A DNA stretch of 64,000 nt from Coprenecus sp902388455. Lineage in GTDB: Bacteria > Bacteroidota > Bacteroidia > Bacteroidales > UBA932. A model generated the notes under the pieces. That model was not told the DNA's origin. It searched no databases and saw nothing but the letters and a program-made list of their open reading frames with translations. The stretch covers positions 248,001 through 312,000 of the forward strand of contig OZ007032.1 in NCBI GenBank assembly GCA_963931615.1, given 5' to 3'. Both the position numbers and the translations under genes were made by a program. Shown here piece by piece: positions 8,767 through 17,539 of this stretch (its first letter is position 1; each line of letters begins with the position of its first letter).

Positions 8767-9516
8767 CTATGCTCCCTCGATCCACTCCATGAAGGACTGG
8801 ACGCGGTCGCGTGGGACGATTACGGGCTCTATGTTCCTGGGCGAGAGGGTAACTTTCAGACGGGAATTGAAATACTTGGAAATGGTGTATATAGCAGACA
8901 TGCCGACCAGACATTTCCTGGATATCTTGTAGAACCTGCCCGGGTCGACTTCCCCCTCGATGGCTGTCAGGGAGTCGTCTGTCATGTACTGTTTGCCGTC
9001 ACGGGTAACCATCCATGTAGACTTGTCATTGGAGTAGAAGTAGGCGATGTCGTTTACATCGATAACCAGAATCTGGCTTCCTAACTTGATGGTAAAGTGG
9101 TGCTTGTATGCAGGCTTTGCGTAAGCGGTTATATCGGCCGCCGGTCTGGAGGCGGCAGTTACCCCGCATAACTGCAGGCATCGGTCGACGGAGGCCTTAA
9201 AAGCAGCGGCCTCTATGGGCTTGAGAAGATAGTCTATGCATTTGTTCCGGAAAGCGTCCAGCGCATAGTCGGCGTATGCAGTGGTAACTATGATGGGACA
9301 GGTAATCTCGACTTGCCTGAATATTTCGAAACTCTTTCCGTCCGAGAGCTCTACATCCAGAAATATCAGATCAGGGGTCTGGTGTCTTAGAAAATTGACG
9401 GCGGTGCCCACCGAGTCCAGAATCCCGACTATCGTGAAGTCAGGAAAGAATCTGCCCAGAAATTTCATCAGTATCTGCTGGGCTGGAATCTCGTCTTCTA
9501 TAATCAGAACTCTCAT
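8767..9516 (-). CDS. LytTR-family response regulator
   Basis: A 249-residue DNA-binding response regulator. The receiver domain (about 1-118) has the acidic pocket IIEDE, the phospho-acceptor DLIFLDVEL at Asp54, and TTAYADYAL and the Lys of LLKPI. A LytTR domain (about 145-249) follows, with IAYFYSNDKSTWMVTRDGKQY and FYKISRKCLVGMSAI. It is convergent with the kinase and divergent from the starch operon, with a 137-bp shared promoter region that contains a phased direct repeat (9563-9596). Known LytTR proteins bind such repeats, so it is the best candidate for the regulator of the sus operon, replacing SusR, which is absent here. Confidence 0.92.
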   Translation of the reverse strand: MRVLIIEDEIPAQQILMKFLGRFFPDFTIVGILDSVGTAVNFLRHQTPDLIFLDVELSDGKSFEIFRQVEITCPIIVTTAYADYALDAFRNKCIDYLLKPIEAAAFKASVDRCLQLCGVTAASRPAADITAYAKPAYKHHFTIKLGSQILVIDVNDIAYFYSNDKSTWMVTRDGKQYMTDDSLTAIEGEVDPGRFYKISRKCLVGMSAIYTISKYFNSRLKVTLSPRNIEPVIVPRDRVQSFMEWIEGA

Positions 9517-9524
9517 AACGGGAG

Positions 9525-9532
9525 CAAATTTA
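9525..9532 (-). promoter_or_regulatory. -7 box for the LytTR regulator gene
   Basis: Minus-strand TAAATTTG, an exact TAnnTTTG match, ends 8 bp before the ATG at 9516, so the transcript would have almost no leader. Confidence 0.5.
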
Positions 9533-9562
9533 CGGATTATTTCCCATCTGTTAAAATAATGT

Positions 9563-9596
9563 TACAATTCGTCAGCCTTTTTCTACAGTCCGTCGG
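9563..9596. promoter_or_regulatory. Candidate LytTR operator: 13-bp direct repeat, 21-bp phase
   Basis: TACAATTCGTCAG (9563-9575) and TACAGTCCGTCGG (9584-9596) match at 10 of 13 positions and start exactly 21 bp apart, two helical turns, the geometry known for LytTR-domain targets. The pair lies between the divergent -7 boxes at 9525 and 9627, just upstream of where the -33 element of the starch operon must be. Assignment to the neighbouring regulator is inference. Confidence 0.55.
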
Positions 9597-9626
9597 AAAC
9601 TGTAATGTTAATAGGTGTGTATTCAA

Positions 9627-9634
9627 TAATTTTG
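9627..9634 (+). promoter_or_regulatory. -7 box for the starch operon
   Basis: TAATTTTG matches TAnnTTTG and lies 19 bp before the ATG of the MFS gene. No convincing -33 TTTG is present around 9603-9607, which fits a promoter that depends on an activator bound at 9563-9596. Confidence 0.5.
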
Positions 9635-9653
9635 AAATGTTAAACAGAGATCT

Positions 9654-10985
9654 ATGGAAAAGAAGAGAATGACGTTCATGCAGATTTTCAACATGAGTTT
9701 CGGGTTCCTCGGGATTCAGTTCGGCCTGGCGTTGCAGAACGCCAACGTCAGCAGGATCCTGCAGTCATTCGGAGCTGATGTGGCCCATCTGTCGTATTTC
9801 TGGCTGGCCGCGCCCCTCACGGGTATGATCGTCCAGCCCATCATAGGGCACTACAGCGACCGCACCTGGTGCCGGCTCGGCAGGAGACGTCCCTACTTCC
9901 TGGCCGGAGCCATCCTGGCCTCCCTGATGCTGTTCCTGATGCCCAACTCTCCCTCCCTCGCCGGCTTCCTCTCCCCTCTGCTGATAGGAGCCGGTATCCT
10001 CATGATTATGGATGCCTCCATCAATGTAGCCATGGAGCCTTTCCGGGCTCTTGTAGCCGACAAGCTGCCCTCTGAACAGCGGACACTCGGTTTCTCGATG
10101 CAGACATCCCTCATCGGTGTCGGCGCTGTCGTCGGCGCTGTCCTTCCTTATGTACTGACCAACTGGTTCGGAATGTCCAACACCCCCGCCGAAGTCGGAG
10201 GAGTGGCGCCTAACGTGCGCACGGCCTTCTATATCGGTGCCGCTGTCCTGCTGCTCTGCGTGCTGTGGACTGTCATCAGCACTTCCGAATATCCTCCTGA
10301 GCCGGGAGAGAAAAAGCAGAAAGACGGAGGTTTCCTGGAGATATTCAAGGACTTCGGCCGTATGCCCAGGACTATGGTACAGCTTGGCGTAGTTCAGTTC
10401 TTCTCCTGGTTCGCCCTCTTCTCGATGTGGGTGTACATGACCCCCGCCGTAGCCGAGCACTGCTACAACACCGTGGACCGCACCTCGGTCGAGTTCGGCA
10501 ACGCCGGTGACTGGGTCGGCGTCCTGCAGGGTATATATAATGGTGTGGCCGCAGTCTACGCCTTCCTCCTACCCTGGATAGCTTCTAAGATAGGCCGCAA
10601 GGCCACCCATTCCGTCTCTCTGCTGATGGGAGCCCTCGGCTTTGCCTCCTTCTTCATCTTCAAGAACCCGAACCTTCTGATCATATCCATGATAGGAGTC
10701 GGCATCGCCTGGGGCAGCATCCTGGCCATGCCTTATTCTATCCTCGCCGGCTCGCTGCCTCCAGCCAAGATGGGAGTATTCATGGGTATCTTCAACTTCT
10801 TCATCACTATACCGCAGGTATGCAACGGCCTCCTCGGCGGCTTTATGGTCAACCATGTGTACGGCGGTCATACTGTCTACGCCATGGTGTTCTCGGGCCT
10901 CTGTCTTCTGATAGCGGCAGTTTCTGTCATATTCGTGGAAGACAAGGACGACCCGGTGCAGCTGCGTCTGTTCAAACGAAAATAA
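9654..10985 (+). CDS. MFS sugar transporter (maltose/glucoside:H+ type)
   Basis: A 443-residue inner-membrane porter with 12 predicted membrane segments. It resembles the GPH/SLC45-like MFS porters found in Bacteroidota starch loci: MSFGFLGIQFGLALQNANVS at the N-terminus, the loop-2 motif GHYSDRTWCRLGRRRPY, and DRTSVEFGNAGDWVGV in a periplasmic loop. It would move maltose or glucose, released in the periplasm by the GH13 and GH97 enzymes encoded downstream, into the cytoplasm for MalQ. It is the first gene of the operon, 37 bp before susC. Confidence 0.88.
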   Translation: MEKKRMTFMQIFNMSFGFLGIQFGLALQNANVSRILQSFGADVAHLSYFWLAAPLTGMIVQPIIGHYSDRTWCRLGRRRPYFLAGAILASLMLFLMPNSPSLAGFLSPLLIGAGILMIMDASINVAMEPFRALVADKLPSEQRTLGFSMQTSLIGVGAVVGAVLPYVLTNWFGMSNTPAEVGGVAPNVRTAFYIGAAVLLLCVLWTVISTSEYPPEPGEKKQKDGGFLEIFKDFGRMPRTMVQLGVVQFFSWFALFSMWVYMTPAVAEHCYNTVDRTSVEFGNAGDWVGVLQGIYNGVAAVYAFLLPWIASKIGRKATHSVSLLMGALGFASFFIFKNPNLLIISMIGVGIAWGSILAMPYSILAGSLPPAKMGVFMGIFNFFITIPQVCNGLLGGFMVNHVYGGHTVYAMVFSGLCLLIAAVSVIFVEDKDDPVQLRLFKRK

Positions 10986-11022
10986 CTACAATCCATTTTA
11001 TCATTTTTTAAACATTTAACGT

Positions 11023-14001
11023 ATGAAAAGATTGATGACAGCGTTAATCTCGATTACAATCCTCTCGCTCTCCAGCGCCTGGGCACAGTATACTGTGAAA
11101 GGCCGCATAGTAGATGCGATAGGACCCGTAATCGGAGCTGCGGTCCTCGAACAGGGGACTCTCAACGGTACGGAATCAGGCATGGACGGTAATTTCGTGC
11201 TGACCGTACCCTCTGCTTCCTCGATGATCGAAATCTCGCTCATCGGTTACAAGACAGTAGTTTTTCAGGCCGACCAGGTGCCGGCGGTTATTGTGCTCGA
11301 AGACGATGCCGAACTTCTGGACGAAGTGGTGGTCATCGGCTACGGTACTGTAAAGAAAGAGGACCTTACCGGATCTGTCTCGACGGTGCGTGCCGACCAG
11401 CTCAACAAGGGTGCCGTAACATCTCCGGCGGAGATGCTGAAAGGTAAGTCCGCCGGTGTCGTTATCACGGACGGTGACGGTGCTCCCGGTTCCGGTTCCA
11501 CCATCCGTATCCGCGGCGGTTCGTCCCTGCATGCCCAGAACTCACCTCTGATCGTGATAGACGGTCTGCCTATCACCAATGAGGGTATAAGCGGTGTCGC
11601 GGACCAGCTCTCTTCCATCAACCCCAGCGATATCGAGACTTTTACCGTTCTCAAGGATGCATCGGCGACAGCCATCTACGGATCCCGCGCATCCAACGGT
11701 GTGATTATCATTACCACTAAGAAAGGAAGCAAGTACGATTCGGCCGTACCTCATGTAAGCGCGGATTATACTGTGTCTATCTCCCAGAATACCAAATATC
11801 TGGATGTGATGACAGGAGATGAGATGAGGGCAGCCATGCTGGCTTATACCGGCAGTGAGACATCCGACGGCTACCTTGCGCTGGGGAATGCCAATACAGA
11901 CTGGCAGAAAGCTATATATCAGCTTGGAATGAGTCATGAGGCAAATCTCAGTCTGCAGGGCAACTTCAAGTTCGGTGATGCCGGCTACATGCCTTACCGC
12001 GTGTCCGGAGGCTATCTCAACGAGAAAGGTACCCTGAAGACCTCCAGCATGGAGAGAGGAACAGTGGCCCTGAACCTGACTCCGACCCTCTTTGACGATC
12101 ATCTGACCATATCCCTCAACGGTAAGGGCATGTTCCAGAACAACCGCTTCGCCAATACCGGAGCTATCTCGGCCGCCATTGAGTACGACCCTACCCAGCC
12201 TATCTACAGCGAGCATGGCCTGGACGGCTATCAGATGTGGGGCAATGTGATGGATGACGGATCTTTCGAGCCGAATACTCAGTCCACCATCAACCCCCTG
12301 GCCGCTCTCTATCAGCGTGTGGATGTGTCCAAGGCTTCGCGTTTTATCGGCAATGCACAGTTCGACTATAAGATTCACGGTTTCGAGGATCTGAGGCTGA
12401 ACCTCAACCTCGGTATGGACTATTCCCACTCCAACGGTACTGTGACCGTGCCATACGGCGCCGAGCAGTCCTATCACAACCAGACCCAGGCAGGCCGCGG
12501 TCTATATAACCCCTATGACCAGACCAAGCAGGACATGACCCTCGAGGCCTACGCGGACTATACCAAGGAGATAAACAAGCACAGCTTCGGTGTCATGGCC
12601 GGTTACTCCTGGCAGCACTTCTATGTTGAGAGCAACAGCCTCTCCGAGACTCAGCCCGATCCCGTGGCCGGCAGCGTGGCTCCCCTTTCCGAGTTTCACA
12701 GCAAGAGCGAGTATTTCCTCGTATCATTCTTCGGCCGTGCCAATTATAACTACGACAACCGCTACATGCTGACAGCTACAGTACGCTGGGACGGAACATC
12801 CCGTTTCACCAACAACAAGTGGGGTTTCTTCCCTTCTGTCGCCCTGGGATGGAACATCAAGGGTGAGAGCTTCCTGAAGAACTCCAAGGCAGTATCCGAC
12901 CTCAAGCTCCGTCTGAGCTGGGGACAGACAGGTCAGCAGGATATAGGCGATGTCTATCAGTCGATTCCTACTTATCAGACAAACCTTATCGGCAGCTACT
13001 ATATGTTCGACGGCAATGTGATTATCCCTATCACACCCAACGGATACAATGCTGACCTGAAGTGGGAGACAACCACTACCTACAACATCGGTCTGGATTA
13101 CGGATTCTTCAATGACAGACTCTTCGGTACATTGGACGTGTATTACAGGGAGACCACCGATCTGCTCAACTACACACCCATAGCGGCCGGAGCCAACCTG
13201 ACAAACTATCTCTTTGCCAATATCGGATCGCTGGTGAACAAAGGAGTCGAATTCGAGATCACAGGTGTTCCGGTACAGACAAGTGACTGGTACTGGAGTA
13301 TCGGAGCCAATGTCGCATATAACCAGAACCGCATCACCAAGCTGACCACCAACGACGGTGAGGGTTACACCGGAGTACCCACCGGCGGTATCAGCGGCGG
13401 TGTCGGCAACACCATTCAGAGACACATGGTGGGATATCCTGCCCACACCTTCTATGTATACCAGCAGGTATATGACGAGAACGGAGTTCCCATCCCCGGT
13501 GCTTACGTAGACCAGAACGGTGACGGTGTCATCGATGCCGACGACCTCTACTATCTCGGACAGGCCAGCCCTGTATGGACCATCGGCTTCAACACCTCGG
13601 TGTCCTGGAAGAACCTGACCCTGGCCATTGCCGGTCACGGCAACCTCGGCAACATGGTCTACAACAACAATGCATCCCGTCTGTCCCTGCTCTCAGACCT
13701 GTGGACCAACTCCTTCGTCCGCAACTGTATGACAGATGCTCCCTCATGGGGCTTTACCAATGCGGCATATCTCTCTGATTACTGGGTTGAGGACGGCTCA
13801 TTCTTCAAGATAGACCGCATTACCCTGAGCTACCTCTTCGAGCTGGGCAAGGGCGGCAGCCTTAGCCTGTTCGGAACAGTGCAGAACGTGGCTACCTTTA
13901 CCAAATATTCGGGTATAGACCCTGAGGTGTTCGAAGGAATTGACAACAATAAGTATCCCCGTCCGCGCACTTATATCATCGGCCTTAAGTACAATTTCTA
14001 A
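11023..14001 (+). CDS. susC: SusC-type TonB-dependent starch-oligosaccharide transporter
   Basis: A 992-residue outer-membrane importer. Signal peptide (first 21 residues, cut after AWA), carboxypeptidase-regulatory-like domain (about 22-95), plug domain starting at EVVVIGYGTVKKEDLTGSV (about 105), and the 22-strand barrel up to the terminal aromatic residue of GLKYNF. The segment SSINPSDIETFTVLKDASAT is the usual SusC signature, followed by IYGSRASNGVIIITTKKG. It forms the pedal-bin complex with the SusD encoded 20 bp downstream and draws energy from TonB. Identity as a SusC homologue is certain; the starch specificity is inferred from the enzymes around it. Confidence 0.96.
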   Translation: MKRLMTALISITILSLSSAWAQYTVKGRIVDAIGPVIGAAVLEQGTLNGTESGMDGNFVLTVPSASSMIEISLIGYKTVVFQADQVPAVIVLEDDAELLDEVVVIGYGTVKKEDLTGSVSTVRADQLNKGAVTSPAEMLKGKSAGVVITDGDGAPGSGSTIRIRGGSSLHAQNSPLIVIDGLPITNEGISGVADQLSSINPSDIETFTVLKDASATAIYGSRASNGVIIITTKKGSKYDSAVPHVSADYTVSISQNTKYLDVMTGDEMRAAMLAYTGSETSDGYLALGNANTDWQKAIYQLGMSHEANLSLQGNFKFGDAGYMPYRVSGGYLNEKGTLKTSSMERGTVALNLTPTLFDDHLTISLNGKGMFQNNRFANTGAISAAIEYDPTQPIYSEHGLDGYQMWGNVMDDGSFEPNTQSTINPLAALYQRVDVSKASRFIGNAQFDYKIHGFEDLRLNLNLGMDYSHSNGTVTVPYGAEQSYHNQTQAGRGLYNPYDQTKQDMTLEAYADYTKEINKHSFGVMAGYSWQHFYVESNSLSETQPDPVAGSVAPLSEFHSKSEYFLVSFFGRANYNYDNRYMLTATVRWDGTSRFTNNKWGFFPSVALGWNIKGESFLKNSKAVSDLKLRLSWGQTGQQDIGDVYQSIPTYQTNLIGSYYMFDGNVIIPITPNGYNADLKWETTTTYNIGLDYGFFNDRLFGTLDVYYRETTDLLNYTPIAAGANLTNYLFANIGSLVNKGVEFEITGVPVQTSDWYWSIGANVAYNQNRITKLTTNDGEGYTGVPTGGISGGVGNTIQRHMVGYPAHTFYVYQQVYDENGVPIPGAYVDQNGDGVIDADDLYYLGQASPVWTIGFNTSVSWKNLTLAIAGHGNLGNMVYNNNASRLSLLSDLWTNSFVRNCMTDAPSWGFTNAAYLSDYWVEDGSFFKIDRITLSYLFELGKGGSLSLFGTVQNVATFTKYSGIDPEVFEGIDNNKYPRPRTYIIGLKYNF

Positions 14002-14021
14002 CATCAAGGAGATCGGAAATT

Positions 14022-15629
14022 ATGAAAAGAATTACTACAATATTAGTTTCAATAGCGGTGTCGGTTGCGGCTGTGTTCTCCACGACTTCCTGCGTGCAGG
14101 ACCTTAACGTAACTCCTATCGACCCCAACATCCAGCTGCCTGAGGATGTCCTCAACAGTCTCGAGGCTTACCAGCAGCTGCTGGCCAAGTGCTACGGCGG
14201 TCTGTCCGTCAGCGCATCCGAAGGTCCTGATTCTTCACCTGATATTGACGGTATCGACGGCGGTTACGGTCAGTACATGAGGGCTCTCTTCCACCTGCAG
14301 GAGTTGCCTACAGACGAGGCCAGCGTATGCTGGAACGACCAGACCATCAAGTCTCTTCATGGGTTGAGCTGGACAACATCCGATGTCTTCGTGACAGCTA
14401 TGTTCTCCCGTATCTACTATCAGATCGGTCTCTGCAACGAGTTTATCCGCAGAGGACTTGCTGCTCCAGAGGAATTCCAGGGCGAGGAGATGGACTATAT
14501 GATCGCCCAGGCCAGAGCCTTGAGGGCTCTGAGCTACTATCACGCCATCGATCTTTTCGGCAATGTTCCCTTTGCTACAGAAGCTAACTCAGTAGGAGCC
14601 ACAGGTCCCGATCAGATTCTCCGTTACGACCTTTATGAGTGGCTGGTGAATGAGATTGCCGGTGAGGACGGTTTCCGTGAGGACCTGCGTACTGCGGCTT
14701 CCACCGAGTACGGCCGTACCAGCCAGGAGTTCGCCACTATGCTGCTGGCCAAGCTCTATCTCAATGCAGAGGTATTTACCGCTGATGATCCTCAGGGCCG
14801 TCCGGTTATCTCCGCATGGAGTGAATGTGCCGCTGAAAGCAAGAAGATAGTTGACAGCTACACCCTGCCTTCCGAGTGGCAGTGGAACTTTTCCGCAGAC
14901 AACAACCTCAGCCCTGAAATTATTTTCGCAGTCCAGAGTGATGCTGTCAATATCCAGACTTACGGCAGCACCAACTTCGTCATCAAGGGCTCCATCGTTT
15001 CCGGTAACCCTGACTGGCAGGCGGCTCTCGGAACCAACGACGGTTGGGGCGGTCTCGTAGTGACCCCTCAGTTCCTCGATCTCTTCGATGAGACTGCAGA
15101 CCAGAGGTTCCTCTTCACTGACGGTTCGGAGTTCGGAGAGCAGGCTCATTCGCGTGAGATTATAGACAATTCCGATTTCTCCAACGGATGGTGCCAGATG
15201 AAGTTCACCAATCTCAAGCATGACGGTTCGCCCGCTGACGGGCAGGGCTCATATCCCGATACGGACTATCCCATTTTCAGAGCTGCTGATGCATATCTGA
15301 TGCTGGCCGAGGCTCAGCTCCGTAACGGAGGCATTCAGTCAGACGGTCTGGCCGCTTACAATGCGGTACGTACCAGAGCCGGTCTCAACGAGGTGTCCGC
15401 AGTCTCGCTTGATGATATCCTCGACGAGCGTGCCCGCGAGCTCTATTGGGAGAATATGCGCCGCCAGGACCTTGTCCGTTTTGACCGTCTGACCTCCTCT
15501 ACCTATCTCTGGGATTGGAAAGGCGGCTCGTACGAGGGTAATGGAGTGGATGACCGCTACAATCTTTATCCTATCCCCTCCACCGAGATTAACTCCAACG
15601 ACAAACTGGAGCAGAACCCCGGTTATTAA
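14022..15629 (+). CDS. susD: SusD-type starch-binding lipoprotein
   Basis: A 535-residue surface lipoprotein, the lid of the SusC channel. Signal peptide with lipobox STTSC (Cys near 24), then the family opening DLNVTPIDPNI. The TPR-rich RagB/SusD fold is indicated by AQARALRALSYYHAIDLFGNVPF (about 165-190) and by the C-terminal block LDDILDERARELYWENMRRQDLVRFDRL, with YNLYPIPSTEINSNDKLEQNPGY at the end, all standard for SusD. It follows susC by 20 bp and precedes the SusE/F-like gene by 27 bp. Confidence 0.96.
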   Translation: MKRITTILVSIAVSVAAVFSTTSCVQDLNVTPIDPNIQLPEDVLNSLEAYQQLLAKCYGGLSVSASEGPDSSPDIDGIDGGYGQYMRALFHLQELPTDEASVCWNDQTIKSLHGLSWTTSDVFVTAMFSRIYYQIGLCNEFIRRGLAAPEEFQGEEMDYMIAQARALRALSYYHAIDLFGNVPFATEANSVGATGPDQILRYDLYEWLVNEIAGEDGFREDLRTAASTEYGRTSQEFATMLLAKLYLNAEVFTADDPQGRPVISAWSECAAESKKIVDSYTLPSEWQWNFSADNNLSPEIIFAVQSDAVNIQTYGSTNFVIKGSIVSGNPDWQAALGTNDGWGGLVVTPQFLDLFDETADQRFLFTDGSEFGEQAHSREIIDNSDFSNGWCQMKFTNLKHDGSPADGQGSYPDTDYPIFRAADAYLMLAEAQLRNGGIQSDGLAAYNAVRTRAGLNEVSAVSLDDILDERARELYWENMRRQDLVRFDRLTSSTYLWDWKGGSYEGNGVDDRYNLYPIPSTEINSNDKLEQNPGY

Positions 15630-15656
15630 TAGACAATGCTAAATGATAGAAATGAT

Positions 15657-17471
15657 ATGAAAAAGATATTCAACATATTCGCTGCCGCTCTGATGTCCGC
15701 CGCCGTGCTGACATCCTGCGCCGAGAAAGAGATTGTCACCTACGATCCGGATAATACGGTAGTTCCGGCACTCGAGGCTATCGCCGACAGTTACGTGCTG
15801 GAGGACGGCGGTGCGTTCGCCACGTTCACTTTCTCTGCTGTAGAGTTCGGTATCGCCACTGCTGCCCGCTACACAGTGTATGCCGATGTGAATGAGGACT
15901 TCTCATCCAAGAAATCACTCGGCAATGCTACGACCGATACTCTCGGTATTACAGTAACGGCCAATACTCTGAACAATGCCCTGATGTCTCTCAACAGCGA
16001 GGCAGGTGTCCCTGTTACAGTGTATTTCCGTATGGAAGTCGAGATGATGGGAGAGTCCGCTCCCGTGGAGTCAGTGGAGGCACTGGTATCCAATACTATT
16101 ACTTCCAGCATTACTCCGTTCAATGCCGAGAAGGTTTATCCTGCAGTATATGTGATCGGCGCATTCTGCGGATGGGATCATGGCAATACTGCATTCCTGT
16201 TCAGCTATGCTGAAGATGAGGAAAATTATGTCGGAGTCGTGGACTTCGGTGCCGAGTGCGCTGACTACGGCTTCAAACTTACCGGGGCTGCCAACTGGGA
16301 CAATGGCAACTGGGGATCCGGTGACATGACATCCGCCGAGCCAGAGGCACCCTCGATTACACTATGGAATGACGGCGGCAGCGGCAATATTTCCAATTAC
16401 AGCTCGCACCGTTACTATAACTTCCATTTCGTGAAGTCATCTCTGACTCTCAACATGATTAAGGGCTTTGACCTTGTGACTGTCGCTGGTGCGTTCAATG
16501 GATGGGCAACCGACGCCACACCTATGGAACAGATCCGCAGCAACGGCAAATTCTATGTGGATATAGACGTAGATGAGGCGGGCGCTGCTGACGGCTTCAA
16601 GTTTGTCCTCGACAACGGCGGCACCTGGCTTGGTGCCGGTGAGATAGAAGGTGCTGAGGATGTTGGTGGTGGTAATATCGCCCTTGAGCCCGGACAATAC
16701 CGCTTCTACCTCGACCTCAATGACTGGGAGAATCCTACCTACAGCCTCAGCACAGCCGACTACGGCAAGCCTGTGGGCGGCGATGACCCTGAGCCCGATC
16801 CCGAACCCGATCCCGAACCCGATCCTGATCCCGATGAGCCTGTATGGGGAATAAAGGGAGACTTCAACGGTGACACCGGATGGGCCAATGAATATGTGAT
16901 GACGGAGTTCCCCGCCGGCAGCGGTATCTGGGTGAGCGATACTATCAGATTTGCCGAAGGCAACCAGTTCAAGATTCAGTACAACAACTGGGAGGTAGAA
17001 GTAGGTGCGGCAGCGGCCGGTGATACCCTGTCTACAGGCGTGGTTTATCAGGGCCTGACTTCCGGAGGTTCCAATTTCGGTGTGTCGGCTTCACAGGCAG
17101 GTCTGAGAAAGGTTGTTCTCAATACCAATGACAATACTGTCTACATCCTAGGATGGGGCGTTATCGGGGCAATCTCCGGTGACAGCTGGGGACATGACTT
17201 CCCGATGATCTTTGATCCCGAGGCCAATACCTGGTCAGTTTCAGGACTGTCGGTTGAAGGTGAGTTCAAGCTCAGATGGGCCGGACAGTGGTCTACGAGC
17301 GAGATAACTGTTCCTGACCGCGGTCTGGCAGACGGCGCATCCTTCGCAGTAGGAACTCCCATCAGCCTCAAGCAGGGAGGCGGCAATATCAACCCCGGCG
17401 AGAATGTCGGAACCTATAACATGGTTTACGACGTGGCCAACGAGACCCTGACTCTCACGGCAGCCGAGTAA
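15657..17471 (+). CDS. SusE/SusF-like surface starch-binding lipoprotein
   Basis: A 604-residue lipoprotein that holds starch at the cell surface. Signal peptide with lipobox LTSC; an N-terminal SusE-type Ig-like domain (about 20-165); then at least three carbohydrate-binding modules with the SusE/F pattern: VIGAFCGWDHGNTAF (about 170), VAGAFNGWATDATPM (about 280) and, after a linker, WGIKGDFNGDTGWANEY (about 398) and GVIGAISGDSWGHDF. The linker is a run of Asp-Pro/Glu-Pro pairs (16785-16839). One gene takes the place of separate susE and susF. I choose the ATG at 15657, since the signal peptide begins there; the frame extends upstream to 15636. Confidence 0.88.
   Translation: MKKIFNIFAAALMSAAVLTSCAEKEIVTYDPDNTVVPALEAIADSYVLEDGGAFATFTFSAVEFGIATAARYTVYADVNEDFSSKKSLGNATTDTLGITVTANTLNNALMSLNSEAGVPVTVYFRMEVEMMGESAPVESVEALVSNTITSSITPFNAEKVYPAVYVIGAFCGWDHGNTAFLFSYAEDEENYVGVVDFGAECADYGFKLTGAANWDNGNWGSGDMTSAEPEAPSITLWNDGGSGNISNYSSHRYYNFHFVKSSLTLNMIKGFDLVTVAGAFNGWATDATPMEQIRSNGKFYVDIDVDEAGAADGFKFVLDNGGTWLGAGEIEGAEDVGGGNIALEPGQYRFYLDLNDWENPTYSLSTADYGKPVGGDDPEPDPEPDPEPDPDPDEPVWGIKGDFNGDTGWANEYVMTEFPAGSGIWVSDTIRFAEGNQFKIQYNNWEVEVGAAAAGDTLSTGVVYQGLTSGGSNFGVSASQAGLRKVVLNTNDNTVYILGWGVIGAISGDSWGHDFPMIFDPEANTWSVSGLSVEGEFKLRWAGQWSTSEITVPDRGLADGASFAVGTPISLKQGGGNINPGENVGTYNMVYDVANETLTLTAAE
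16785..16839 (+). repeat. 12-bp in-frame repeat coding a Pro-Asp/Glu linker
   Basis: A short direct repeat of the unit cccgatcccgaa codes alternating Asp-Pro and Glu-Pro residues between two binding modules of the SusE/F-like protein. Such tracts change length easily by slippage. Confidence 0.75.
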
Positions 17472-17488
17472 CAGAAGAATTTAATGGA

Positions 17489-17520
17489 GGGCGGGACAGA
17501 TATTGTACCCGCCCTTTTTA
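17489..17520 (+). terminator. Hairpin with T-tract between susE/F and susG
   Basis: GGGCGGG (17489-17495) and CCCGCCC (17508-17514) form a 7-bp GC stem followed by TTTTTA. It has the form of an intrinsic terminator inside the operon, 20 bp before the next ATG. It probably acts as an attenuator or 3' stabiliser that gives the binding proteins more transcript than the enzymes downstream. Confidence 0.7.
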
Positions 17521-17539
17521 ATATTGTACGGTATCCATT

